Positions 35,022-47,600 of a stretch of DNA of 64,000 nt are shown here, in pieces (the stretch's first letter is position 1; every line of letters begins with the position of its first letter). The translations under genes and the position numbers were made by a program. The notes beneath the pieces are model-generated. The model saw only the letters and a list, made by a program, of their open reading frames with translations. It did not search any database and was not told the DNA's origin. Where the stretch lies: assembly GCF_000002995.4 (NCBI RefSeq), contig NW_025062477.1, positions 1 through 64,000 on the forward strand, read 5' to 3'. This DNA comes from Brugia malayi (lineage: Eukaryota; Nematoda; Chromadorea; Rhabditida; Onchocercidae).

Positions 35022-38000
35022 ACCTCATTTTCGCTATAAATGACAGTACTCAGCTCAGGAAACGACTACACTAATTACCGGGATGATTGATTGTAGAAAG
35101 GAAGAATATCTGTCCTTTAATATGTGCAGCGATGCAATTGAGTGAAGAGATTTGTGACACCTTTCATTTAGATGGTCTAAAATGAAATTCCTCTTGTCAC
35201 CTGTGCGCATTATAGGTCACAGTCATCACAACATCTGCGACATCTCCTTCAGCAACACCTATCATCCGTAACATAAGCTTAAATAATCGTAAAATGCACT
35301 ATGAAACATTGTATTTCTTTAAATAAAAAAATGTGCAAAGAGAATTATGGAATTGTGGGAACACTTTTCTTAAGAACAATTCAACAAAAACTGTGAAATT
35401 CAGATCGAAAAATGAATTAACCAAACAATATCTTTGCTTTTTCTTGATATTGCAGTTTGAATGGTCAAGGAAGAAAACAAAATTTGAGCATCTATTCTAA
35501 TGATGATTATTCTGAACACTGCTCGGAATTTTCAAACAACTTGTTCTAATTTTGAGTATTTAAAAAGTTAGCGATAATTAAAGATAAAGGACTATGATGA
35601 GAGGGGAGAAAAAGGGAAGGAAATGCACGAATTGAGGACAGAAAAGAAAATAGATATAGAAGCTGTCTGGCAAATCTCTAAGATCGAAATACAAAGATAA
35701 GTTAATAAATGATGATGATGAATCGTTTCCGGAAAGATAAATTAGAGGTGTTTCAAAATGGAAAATGGGAGGAACAATGTGCATGAAGTGGACATTAGGA
35801 TTGAGCAGTAATGATACAGTTACTATTGTCGAGAATATCAATCATGTGACCATCACCGCTGACAATTTCTCAGGATGAAAACGAAATGCTTCTCCCGATC
35901 TGAACTGAACCTCCTCTCCATCTCAACCTGCATCACAATCACATCTCCAACACCACACAACACTTCGTCTCCCTTCTTATCATCCCTCTGCCCACCCACC
36001 CACTTACTATTGCATTTTGAGAAAATAAATGTTACAACAACGCATTCATTCGATCATGAATTCGCTCCGCCTTCTGAAGCAATTAATTATAAGCAGCGGT
36101 AAAATTGAAGACGAATAATGACGACAACATCTATGACAATTACAAGATGCAAATGACAACAACAGCGACTCTCATAATGGCAACGACAACGACAATGACA
36201 ATGGGGATGACGATGACGATGACGAATGACGTTATCACAAATCTTTTCGAGCTCAGTTGGTGAGATGACACGCACGAGAGCTATTTACGCACCTGCTTAT
36301 GAGACATACTTACTCTCCCATCTTTTTTCTTTCGTTGTAACATGAAGGAAGGAAGAAAAGGTAAGGACCAATGCTTCTTTCGCACCAATCAATCCCGTCT
36401 CGTCGCAGTCCTTATGCTTCATCGATCCCGAGATATGCTCTGCAAATCTCGGGAGTATTGGACGGACATTTGTTGTCCAATTGTGTCATAAAAGAGCAGT
36501 ATAAAAGGGAAATACTGCTAAAGCGAACATTTCTTCACTAACTCTGTATGGCTACTGTACTTGAAAATGGAAAATTGATTGATTGGTCGACTTAATTTTC
36601 TTGTTACGGATAATGGCAGTCGATCTAGTCGATCAGTCCATCAATCAATCAGTGGTCAGTCATTGCAACGAAAACGATTTTAGGGCAAGCACTTCAATTT
36701 TTAGCTATGTAAGCAGGAAATACGAAAGCCTATTGACGAGAGTTTCACGTAACTTTTTGTATATAATACTGATCATTCCTTATGATATTAAAACATTCCC
36801 ATTATTTTTTACGAGCTTTAGTGGAGGGCAAACATTAGCTGGGCAATGTCCATCTTTAATGGCAAGTGTCCATCTTAATCCACACTAGTCAATAATCTGA
36901 GTGAAAAAAGTTAATACAAATGATGATTTCAACAATGCAGCAGCGATGTGATTGCATTGATGGCACAAGAAATTCGCCAAAAACCAGGGCCAGATTAGGC
37001 CTCAACTCAACTCAGAGTTTTTTTATAAGAAGGTGGGAATCGAAGGAATGGAATTCTCTGCTCATCTCAAAAACGCTTATGTTGCTGGATTCGCTGGGAT
37101 AGGAAGCTAATTAAATATAAGAAAAAAATGCAACTAATAGTAACCAATTTTGCATCCCATCCTTCTGTTTCGGGAAATTCACTTATTAAATAGAACTCAA
37201 TAATATTGAATTCGCCATCAGCAGTAAATGCGTTAAAGTGTGGAAATGCATTGCAGCCTATCACAGAACATTTCGGGAGCCTTAGGATTGCTTTGTCCCT
37301 TGGCACATCGATTTTCCTGTAGATGGAACAGTTCCTGTAGATGGAGCAGCATTTCAAGGTGTCATGCTGCCTGATATGACACGTTGATGTCCATGTTTGA
37401 CCAGCATTTAACTGAGTTCAATTAAAGTGAGACGGAATAAATTGAGCCGAAACAAATCAATTTGAACTGCACACATGAAATGTGGAGCAAATGAAATAAA
37501 TATCATAGACTGCTGAGATGCAAAGTATATTAAGTGAAAATAAAAATAGACTAAACGAGATTAAATCAAGTAGAATTTGAATTAAATTAGATTTGAGCAA
37601 GGCAAATTAAAATAAGGTATGAATTAAAATGCATTTAAACTTAAAGGAAGCAAACTGATCCTGTTTCAGTACAATTGAAGTAACTGCAATCGGGAGTATA
37701 AAATTAAATTAAAATTAGAAGCAAGCATGAAGCATTAGGTCTTCAATTAAATTTGTTCCTATTTGGCTACACCAGTTGTTTATAACAAGGAAAACTCTTA
37801 TTTTGAAATTAAATTATTTGACAATCGTTAGACAATTTGTTTGTATTACCCACTTTCTTACAGGAATTTTTGATGGTAAACAAGAATTTATCCTTGTCCA
37901 CACATCTAACTTGACCCTCCAGTTCTTCTAATTGTCAGAATAAATTTCGACTGATAGTCTAGCCCACATATTACACTATCAGGGCAGTTTGAATCAGTTT

Positions 38001-39209
38001 TGTTCGAAAGTTCAAAAGAAAGAAGCGCAAGAAATGCTTTCTCAAAATGTTGTGCCACCAATAATTTTTTTTTCTGAGATAAAATCCAGAAATCTTCCTG
38101 CCGTTACTGCTGTCGAAGCGAAGTCATTATCCGCAAATCGGATATGTTTTAGCCAGAACATTAAATGTAACTTTAATTCCTAGAAGTGCTTTTCTCTCTA
38201 AAGACAAAAAAGCGCATGAAAATCAATCAGATTATTTCAATAGCCCTAATGAATACCAGTAATACTTTTTAGTTCTAATGCAAACCTAATCGGTGCCACT
38301 TAAGTTTCTCTCATTCTGTTCGGATATTGCAGTTATAAGTTTGACGATTGCTGCAATGATCACAAAAATGATGATAACTTTCAATAAATTTCAAATGGTT
38401 CTTTCAAATTGTTTGGATAAAGTCAAACAATCGCATTTGCGCTGCTCGTCCTGGCAGAAAAAGCGAAGTAAACGTTCAGATTGAAAATATCCATCCTCCT
38501 TCACATTGTCATGACGGTGAAAAGTTTGAAAAACGCTCGTCGATTCTGCAAAGCGCTTCACTAAGGAATTTCCAGTTGTCATCATTAATTTGTCAAGATA
38601 ACCAAAGCTATACTTAAAAGCTATGCTTTCTGCTAATTTCGCTTGGGAGTCCAAAGTTAGCTTTGATTTTCCTTAAATTTGTAGCCTCTAAGAGACTGAT
38701 AATTGTCTACCTGATGTCAAGGAAATCAGTATCAATGTATCTTACGTTATAGCGAATCACTTCACATTACCTTTTGCGCTTTTATTAATTCCTGTTCAAC
38801 TTTTTCTCTTCCGTATTATCATCTTCTCTATACGGCATAGTTTAATATTTCAGTAGCGGTGATAATATGCTTCAACTCATTTCAGGTCTGATAGGTCTTT
38901 TGACCAAATATTTATCAACCTGTGTTGTTTCAACCTTCTTTATTTTATTCACTTTAATTGTCTCATTTTAATTCTGTTCAAGCCACCATCTTAGCTTAGT
39001 GTTCTATTTCAGTCCAGTTCAGCAAAGTTTAGTACTGTTAAGACGGTTAGATCACGTTTAATTTGATACCGGAATAGTAATTTGGAATCCAAAAGTTCAA
39101 TTTGCCATAACCCAAATTGCAACCCAAAAGAGAACGTATTTTTTCCTTTTAGTTTTTTTCTTGCATTCTTTTCTTTTGATATTGAACTTATCAACTATTT
39201 TGATATAAA
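35022..39209. other. Gene-poor stretch with simple repeats and two hairpins
   Basis: No gene recognised. A long imperfect ACGACA/GATGAC tract lies at about 36110-36230. A perfect 9-bp stem with an 11-nt loop is at 36426-36454 (TCCCGAGAT/ATCTCGGGA) and a 7-bp stem with an 11-nt loop spans a TATAAAAG at 36495-36519. ORFs at 37067-37357 (minus) and 38391-38654 (minus) have no clear splice context. Confidence 0.5.
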
Positions 39210-39728
39210 ATGATCGATTTGCTTATTGCGTTTGCACTATTCGTCTTTTGTTGTATCCATGGTTTCCTGTCCTGAAATGAGTGACAGTAGCTGTTGCATT
39301 GAATGGGCCAAGCTACCTTCCTCAGGTGTTATTATTTCATTACCCAGGTGTGTTGAGGAATACAAATCTTCATGTGTTAAATTAAGCATCAATGATCACT
39401 GAAATAAACTTAGAATTTCCCCTACACAACACAGCAAACAGCAACAAGCCCAGCCCAGTCCAGCCTAGCCCAGCACCACCAGTGTCGTTTTTCATCTGAT
39501 TGCTTCAGACTATTGCAATTTCGTGATAACTTAATGAAACATTTCATTGTAATGAGCAGTTTAAAGTAGAGAAACTTGTAAACATCCCCTAATAATAAAG
39601 TATTCGCTTACAAAATAAACTAAACTTTATGTGTAGTTTGACAATTAACTTACATTTCATTGCATCTTGTTGCAGGGAACTGCACGGAAAATGAGTTGGA
39701 TCAGATTACCTCACTGATCAAAGCATGA
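39210..39728 (+). CDS. Doubtful small cysteine-rich secreted-protein locus
   Basis: An ATG at 39210 opens a signal-peptide-like run (MIDLLIAFALFVFCCIHGFL) that stops at 39275. One frame over, 39277-39402 reads MSDSSCCIEWAKLPSSG...SLPRCVEEYKSSC. After a good acceptor (TTGTTGCAG) at 39675, a short terminal segment reads NCTENELDQITSLIKA and stops at 39728. A donor at CAG|GTGTTA (about 39326) would join the second and third pieces in frame. Joining the first and second needs a frameshift or a splice I cannot see. It could be a broken or misread gene for a small secreted protein, or three chance pieces. No family recognised. Confidence 0.25.
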
Positions 39729-42566
39729 ATCAGAAGCTAACATCAGTAAGTAACATGGATGCATGTCAAATTCATCCTTAGAGAAATTTTTCTCGGATAT
39801 AACGAAGGCATGCTGAAATCAATAGGTTAGGCCGCAGTTGTCATTTGCGATAAATAACTCATTATGGGTGATAAACTAACTAATTCACTGCAACATACTT
39901 CATCTTAGCTTCATATGAGCAATTAGATCGGCTAAGTGATCTTGACGAAAGATTTTTAAGCTTCAGAAGTTACAAAAAAAAAAATAAATAAATAAATAAG
40001 TGTTCCTCAGCAAAATATCATAGAAGCGGGATGGTAGGACAAGGTGACTGCTTCATAAAGCAATCGTTATATTTAGACTAAACATGTTCGCATCAAGGGG
40101 TTACCATCTGCTGCCAATTAATCCATTAGATAACAGACTTATTCTTACTAATTGAATCGTTCCCTTTCAAATATCTTTTCTTCTTTATGTAAACAATGAT
40201 TACTTACTTGGCTCATAATGGTAACAGGTGAAAACCCTTTGTATTAACACAGAATAAAAGTTAAATAATTTTACTGACTGAGACTTAACGTGTTGTACTG
40301 CCTTGCTATTGAAACTTGAGTTTAGATTTCTACTTCTTGTCTTCTTCTCTCTCTCCGTCTTGAATTGCATCCACACCTTAATAGCTATTGCTAGGGTCAA
40401 TGGCCTGATACTGTTCTTGCCAATCGATCATCAAAGAATTATTTTAACTCAATCTTTCTAATTTAACTAATCACAATTATCACTGACCGACACTTTCAAT
40501 ATTACTGTAATGAAAAGTGAAAGTAAATGGTACCCAGAGAACTAAATAGAAAAATGCCACATTCTCAGATACCAACCTCAAAAGAGTACAGTATTAACTC
40601 TTGGTACTTTAATAAATTCTTAAACAAATACGTATAATAATGCCTTCAATAATATCACTATGGATTCAATTGACACGTATGAACACGTACTGAAATGAAA
40701 TCCTTGAGGAAATGTAGAAAATAGTAAGTTGATATTACGAATGCCGGTTCCAATCACATTTCATAAAACATTCATTGAATTGCATGTTTGTGCATAGCAT
40801 GCATCGACCATAACTGCATGCAGTACGGTGAATTTCTTGAGTTCATTTGAAAGGAACAGTAGGATTGTGAGTCGTAAAAATATTTATTTATTTGTTTATT
40901 GTTATTACTACTAATTATTAATTAACAGCATCGTTATTAGCAAGAAGAAAAGTATAGGGGAGAATTAGTAAAAATACCTTGTTGCTTTGAACATATTTGG
41001 TACCCCGAACAGCTACTTAGATCACCGGAGAAAATTGATTCTCCTCAAATTTAATTAAATTCGACGAATCAGTTTTGAAGATAGCAGGCTGGAATCCATG
41101 CAATAGAAGACGATAATTATAATATATTTCTGAACTCACTAAATCTCATAAATCTATAAATGAATGCTTGCAACTCAATACAAATCTAAGAAATATGGCC
41201 AGCTCACATTAGAGCGACGGTTAACCGGATGTGTGTTTTACTATTTTTGAGAATTTAAAATCTGAAAAGGCTGATAGAAAATTTCGTGACACACTGACTA
41301 AATGACATGCCCAAAAGGCTCAGAAAGTGGAAATCAGTATTTGTAACAAATGTCTTACCGGCATCATATGGATAATTCATTCTAGCATATATGTACTTAA
41401 ACTGGAAGTAAGTACTGTACCATGAAAGAATGCAGTCGTTATCAAGAAAAATACACCAAATCTGACAAGAAAGTCTTCTAGAGTTCACGACAGCACTATT
41501 GGAAATTCATTCAATTTAATTATAGCACAACAAATTTCATCCCTCTCAACAATGAAATAAAGCTCACCGCGTTGCTCTTAGTTTTTGATTTTGCAAATCC
41601 CTTAAGTACTGAAGAAGTATTGGGAAAAGGGCATTAACAGACAAAGCCTCTATTTACATACCCTTCGGACCTTTTACCTTTACCTAGTATTTTTTAATTT
41701 TGATCTGCAAAATTCCTTCTGTATTTCCCCTGCTCACTGATGTTTATTAAACTCTTTTTCTGCACTGCATTATCATCATCATCCAAAAAAACCATATGTT
41801 ATGCCGCAGATTTATAACATTTTGGATGTTTGACGCTGTCGTACAATATACATCTCACATCTAATCAAACCATTCAATAATTGCTAAGAAGACTTCAAAT
41901 TCATGAACGAAATTTTAAGTTAACTAAGAGTGAAATAGCAAAGAACCGAAAATTATTTTTGATCACAGATCATTTCACAACAAATGAATCGACTCCATAT
42001 AAAATAAGTTACATGCAATTTTCTTATTCCATTATTGAAATTGAAACTTCAAGAAAATAACTGACGCTTATGACCTGCCCCTCCATGCTAAACAGCTAAT
42101 GGACCACTTCCACTATATCCAATTTTCAAAGTCATTTTCGACACCACGATTTTATGAATATATATGCCTATGTACTTAAATAACGAACTATTTAAAGTTA
42201 ATTGTAAATTATTAGTTTGCTAATCAGAAAGTATGATTTTCAATAGGCAAGTAAACTTAAAATGCTTACCAACACAATTTGATCTGACACTTCCACTAAA
42301 CAAGCGTCAAAATTTTCATTTCGAAATAAGTTAAGGTTGAGTCAAACATTATGATGAAGCAAGTTTCTTCATTTAGTAACTTATCAATATAAATTTTATA
42401 TTAACTTCGAGTAGAAAAAGAAAAAATTAGGTCTAAAAAAGTGGATAAAAAAACATGAACAAAAAATATGTATTACAAACATATAATTCAACACAGTGCT
42501 CACTATAATCTTGCATTCTATAAAGAAAAATTAATAGCATATTTCTACCAATCTAAAAAATGCAAA
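39729..42566. other. AT-rich intergenic DNA
   Basis: No gene recognised. A minus-strand open segment at 41371-41473 (SWYSTYFQFKYIYARMNYPY) ends at a good GTAAGA donor, but its frame does not join the nearest GPCR exon and no partner was found. Confidence 0.5.
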
Positions 42567-43366
42567 TTATAGTGATTCCAGTCCAGTGTTCAGTTCTTTT
42601 GATTCCACTGATATTTCCTGATCACTGTTGATATTTTTACCAATTATATATTTATCAGCAACTTCTTCTATCAAATGCTTTCGTTTCCTTTTCCGCGTTG
42701 GTTCCTTTGTTTGAAACCCAACTGGTAAAGTCTGTTGTTCTCCATCACCGCCAAGCTCAGAATCACTATCACTTATTACCGTGCGACTATCATCCACTAC
42801 AGTAGTAATATCCATTACTATTTGGGGCTGCTTTGTCTTACTCTGAAATTTCACTTCAATTAATTGTTTAGTATAAAATGTTGATAGTTCATTTGCTGCA
42901 CTTATTCATTAAACGCTCAATTTCGTAGAAATTTTCAGTTTTACTTGCCACCTAAAAATCGAATTGGATTAATAATCCATAATGGCCTAGAAAAGATTAA
43001 GCTACGATAGTTACTTCTGGTTCTTCGTCTGATTCGTTGGATGAGGTAGCATCGCTTTCATTTTCCACAGCAGTTATTTTGATATCGCACTTCGTGGCAT
43101 TATTCAAATTGCTATTTGCAGTTGCAATTTCAGGCAGAAATTCTCGCAATCGATTCAACAGAGCTGTAGGCTTTTTGGGCCGATTTAAATCCAATATTCT
43201 AGCCAAATCCATGAAAAAGCGCTTTTTCAAGTTAGCTGAAAAACACTTCGGGTTAGCATCATCTGTACACGTATCCTGCAGTTCAATTCAGTACATCTAC
43301 TTTGCGAAGCAGATAGATTATCAGTTCCGTTGCACTTTTCGTATAATCATCATTTAAAAGTTTGAA
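42567..43366 (-). CDS. Unidentified acidic nuclear-type protein, 3' exons, frameshifted
   Basis: Two minus-strand exons: 43366-43015 and 42842-42567. The last exon (92 codons with stop) has an acidic, SUMO-interacting-motif-like part TVISDSDSELGGDGE and a basic cluster TRKRKRKH that looks like a nuclear localisation signal. The upstream exon reads NDDYTKSATELIIYLLRKVD, then, after a 1-base shift near 43285, LQDTCTDDANPKCFSANLKK, RFFMDLARILDL, RPKKPTALLNRLREFLPE and a serine/acidic tail ESDATSSNESDEEPE. Removing one T makes this exon 351 nt with phase 0 at both ends, matching the next exon, so a sequence error or recent lesion is likely. The 172-bp intron starts GTAACT. If unspliced, the frame would stop at 42997. 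No family recognised, and exons upstream of 43366 were not found. Confidence 0.55.
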
Positions 43367-43481
43367 CTTGAAAAAAAAAAATAGTAAATATTCCAATTGT
43401 CGCCTCACAAATGAAACGGTTAAAATTCAAAAGTCATTTCTATCCTTCGTTTTCGAGACACAATAACGTCAAAATAGGATT

Positions 43482-43829
43482 ACCACTAAATTCGTCCCAC
43501 AACTGCCCTCGCTAATCCGTCAGCCAAACTACGACAAGAGCAACCCGAAAGTCTGGGAGCTTAACTGGACAACCTCCACTGCAGAGGAGACGAGAAATAA
43601 GTTGCAAAGATGGAGTGACTCAGACGGACAGAAGACATTGGGGTTGCATAGACAGTATGGGCATTGAGTTGTAGCAGAGAATAATAACATCCCCCTAAAG
43701 ATATCTAGAATTGGGCATGGTGTCGAGTTGCGAAAATACTCTTTACGAGTCGATTCTTGTGCTGGTGGGGCTGTTGTGCAAATACTAATCCCAAGTGGCA
43801 AGTTAGTTTTCTCGTTGGCAAAAATATAG
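43482..43829 (+). pseudogene. Orphan coding-like relic with one in-frame stop
   Basis: The plus strand is open for 348 nt apart from a TGA at 43665-43667. Base composition is less AT-rich than the flanks and the translation is hydrophilic and tryptophan-containing (NPKVWELNWTTSTAEETRNK, then AGGAVVQILIPSGKLVFSLA). The opposite strand is open for 116 codons but looks like an antisense shadow (Cys/Ser/Leu-rich). It lies between two divergent genes. Could be a retroelement or gene fragment; I recognise no family. Confidence 0.3.
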
Positions 43830-44625
43830 TGATTGATTATCATGGTCCTTACTTCTTTAATAAGGATATACTTTGACATACTTCTAATCAGTTGAAATTC
43901 ACATCCGTTCGTTTACCTTTTTCCATCCAATAACTTTCCATTCAAAAATCTTTTCAGTCTCTGTTTTTGAATTAGATACATAACCTATTTGTCGTTGCTT
44001 TCATTTTTTGACATCTCAAGAATGGATTATACTTTTCTCAGTCCCAGCCCTTGTACAATGTTTAATAAATATTTTCATGTAACGTTCCCTGTCTGCTATG
44101 GTACCAATGGCAATGTATTATTTTCGGGTGGTGTAAATTTGTCACCACAGTTCACAAATTGTTAAATTTATACTATGTTTTGAAGTACGCTTATTACCTC
44201 AACCTACAAAGTGCATCTTATTCACCTTACATTTTCAGTCACTATCCCTAATATAATCCTTCAAATCAAATTTGACCAATTTATTTTATCACTGGTCTTA
44301 TTAAAGCATTTAGCTGTTATCTTCAGTATTATTATTTTTATCAGCATTGTACAGCTTTACTGTGATCAGCAGCTTAAGTTTAAGCTTAACTATTTTCACT
44401 CCATATATCTTGCCATATTGCTCATGCTAGCTATCCCATATATATATATATATATATATATATGAGATCGAATAAATAATGTCGGACTGAAGTAAATACT
44501 TCATTAGCGTGATCCGTTTGTGCAGAATACTAGCGAATATGTCATGGGAATATTTCTAAGCAAAAAACGTGATATTTCGTTAATCAAAGTTTTCATCCAT
44601 AGCACTCTACTGAAAAGGTTACAGC
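43830..44625. other. Upstream region of PTCD3, with (TA)n
   Basis: AT-rich. A (TA)n microsatellite lies at about 44438-44463. The sequence GGTTACAG ends one base before the PTCD3 ATG and could serve as a trans-splice acceptor for SL1. Confidence 0.5.
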
Positions 44626-47600
44626 ATGTTTCGGTCACTAAACAAATGGCAAGAATTAAGTACATCCATGTCATTTCGAAACTTATTATCCACCATTGCG
44701 AGTAAATCAGAGAATTCACTGATTGCCAAAGAATTGCCGAGCACAGTGGATGAAATTGGGATACCGCATGCTATTAAGGTAATTTTTTTTTCCTCTTTTG
44801 CTTCCATGAAGATCTTTTTTTTTCCTTATCACTGTTGTGATTAGAGTATCATTTCCACAATGATTTAATGAACTTGAGTTTTGACATTTCCCTGACTGGT
44901 AATCCTGTCTTGGATCAGAGTCAGTGAAGTATTTTTCTTAATATATGTAAGGTTCGCAATAAGGTTTTTCAGTTGGCGTGCTTTTATTCGTTTTTTTATC
45001 TCTCTTATTTGCACATTGTTTTCCTAACTCCTTTTGCATTGCACTCGATATTTCCAGTACTGAAATAACTGCGGTACCGATTGGTGGTTAAATCTATAAA
45101 TTCTTATATTTTATGATAGTTGTTTCCTGAAATAACAGTAGAAATTGATTGGATCATCTTTTTTTCAGTTGGACTTATTTATTGTTTATTATTTTCTGAA
45201 CTTTTTCCATTGATGATTATGTGTAATGAAAGGGGTATGGTTTAGGCTTACCCGACTTTATAAAAATCATTAAAATTTAAATTAGAACGACCGAAATTTT
45301 GAGAGCGTAGGGGAGTTCATCTGGTGTGAAGTATGGGTGTGGATATAGATAATTTGCTCAAGGAAAATTGCACTTATTTATATGAGGACCTTATATAACG
45401 GTAAAGCAAAGGCAGTTTTTTTATTTAATTATCAAAAAGCTTTTTTTTACGGAAATTTTCACTTATCAAGAGTTTATTTACTCCCGAAATTCGTTGAATC
45501 AAATAATTAAATGTCCAGTATTTTATATTATTCTCGAGACAAGGATAATTTTAGCGCAGTCCAACGGATTTGCTTCGTGCATTAGCGGATACAGTTGATG
45601 TTGATCCGACGGCTCCACATTTTGCTTTTATCGATGATCCGTTAACAATTCCTACAGATTCACAGCGCGATTTATATTTTGTTGCCAAAGTATGATATAT
45701 TTTTGTTAATCTTTTCTTATTTCATTTTCAATGAAAGTATAAACCAATTAAAAACTCTTCTTGATTGTCTGACATGGATGTACATTTTATCAATTCTATC
45801 ATACAAGAAGGAATTAGTGTTTCGAATTGTGTTCATCTTTGTAATGGCAGAAGAATTAATGGACCACAACATTGCAACATTATTTCGTAGTGAATTTATT
45901 GAAAGATTTGATAAATGAGAATTATTCTAAATACAAAAATCATTTGATAATATTTTTGCAGGAAATTGGACGTCGTGCGGCTCAACAACTTGCTCAGGAG
46001 TGGCCAACGTTATTCATGTATGATACAGATGTACCACGTATTCAAGCTTATCGACCGCAGAAATCACCCGATCCCTCTGAGATTGCACCCACAGTTGAAA
46101 ATTTACAAAAACTGATTGCAGCCAAAGAGGTGGTCGGTGCAAACCAGTTATGTGATAGATTGGCCGCCGAAAATATAGCAGTACCTCGGGAAATATTGGT
46201 TAGTTATATCGTAATTATTGAATTGTTAAGTAATTTTCTTTATAAATATTGATTGCTAAAAAACAAATCACTTAAATTACTAATAGTTTTACATTGAATC
46301 ATTAAATGAACAGCTCAATAATTGGCGATGTCAATATTTTCTGATGAACTGATGTAATGCTATGTTCATCATACATTTATGCAACTAGTGTATTACTGGC
46401 AGAATGATTGAATGATTTTTTTGATTTCGGAATTATTCATATTGGGATAGGAGAATATCTTTAAAAAATAGGGATATGAATAATTTTGAACGTTATTGTG
46501 TGTTTTATTTAATTTTTTCTAGAATTTATTTCAGGTTGACCTATTTTGCTTGTTGGTTTACTATAATGGTAAGCAAATCCCAGTGGCTGAAATACCTTGG
46601 CATGGATGGCGAAATTATGGTTGTCAAGTGGAACAAGAACCAGAAATATGGGACAGTGTGAGCTTCTTAACAATATGGAATTTAATGAAATGTGGAAAGG
46701 GAATTTCAAAATAAGGCTTTTTTTTAATGATAATAAACACTGCGTGATATATGTTAATGTTAGTAGTATTATTTTTCATTACTGTATTTTTTGATTATTT
46801 ATTATTTCCACTGAAATCTTATTTGGACTATCCACTGCGACATAACAGTTTCGGCAGCAGAGAGGATATTTACCGTTTATTAATTACTCGAGACCAGATG
46901 TTGGAAGTGCTGAAGCATCTATGAATTAGAGAAATGGTATAGTAATAACCGATTGTATTTGTAAGAGGGATGAGAATTGTGGCTAATGTCATTGTCAAGA
47001 AATGCGTTGTTCTAGAAAAGCTGAATTGTTATCTTGATGATCAACAAATATGTAGTAGAATTGCTTCATATTCATTAAATCCATCAACCTAAATTCATTA
47101 TTTAATAAGTTTCTCATGGAGAAGAGACTGATGTAAGTCATGATTTATTTATAATGAATTTTATCAGGGTGGTGCAGCTGATCTTTTATTTGAAGAACTT
47201 GAAAAAGATGAAGAAATTTATTCTGTAATGATAGCTGGATTGTGTAAATATCGTAATGCTGAATGTACCACACGCGCATTGGAAATTTATAAGGTAGGAA
47301 CTGTTAACTATTTTATAATCATTCAGCTGTGTTGTCAGCGATTGTTTGGATTCTTTAGAACAACGGATATTTAAGGAAATGCGTGAGAAAGATTTTGTTC
47401 CAACTGTTGAGGCATACTACGGTTTAATTACAATTGCAAAGACTTGGCAAGAAGCGATATTTTATTTGAAAGATATGGCACAAAAATGTGTAAAACCGAA
47501 TATTCGGATTTTCAATGTTTTGATCGAAAAATCTACATCAGTAGTGAGTTTGATTTACAGAGATGAACTTCTTTATGCGTACTGATTCTTTTTCTTTATA

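Noticed and set aside
36500..36595. TATA box followed by ATG (MATVLENGKLIDWST)
   Set aside because: Only 15 codons, no donor site and no following exon; kept only as a hairpin note.
37067..37357. 96-codon minus-strand ORF
   Set aside because: Contains a small internal direct repeat and lacks clear acceptor or donor; no family likeness.
38391..38654. 87-codon minus-strand ORF
   Set aside because: No splice signals or motifs found at its edges.
41255..41488. Upstream exon of the GPCR
   Set aside because: It ends in phase 1 at a good donor, but joining it to the exon region near 34788 gives an early stop.
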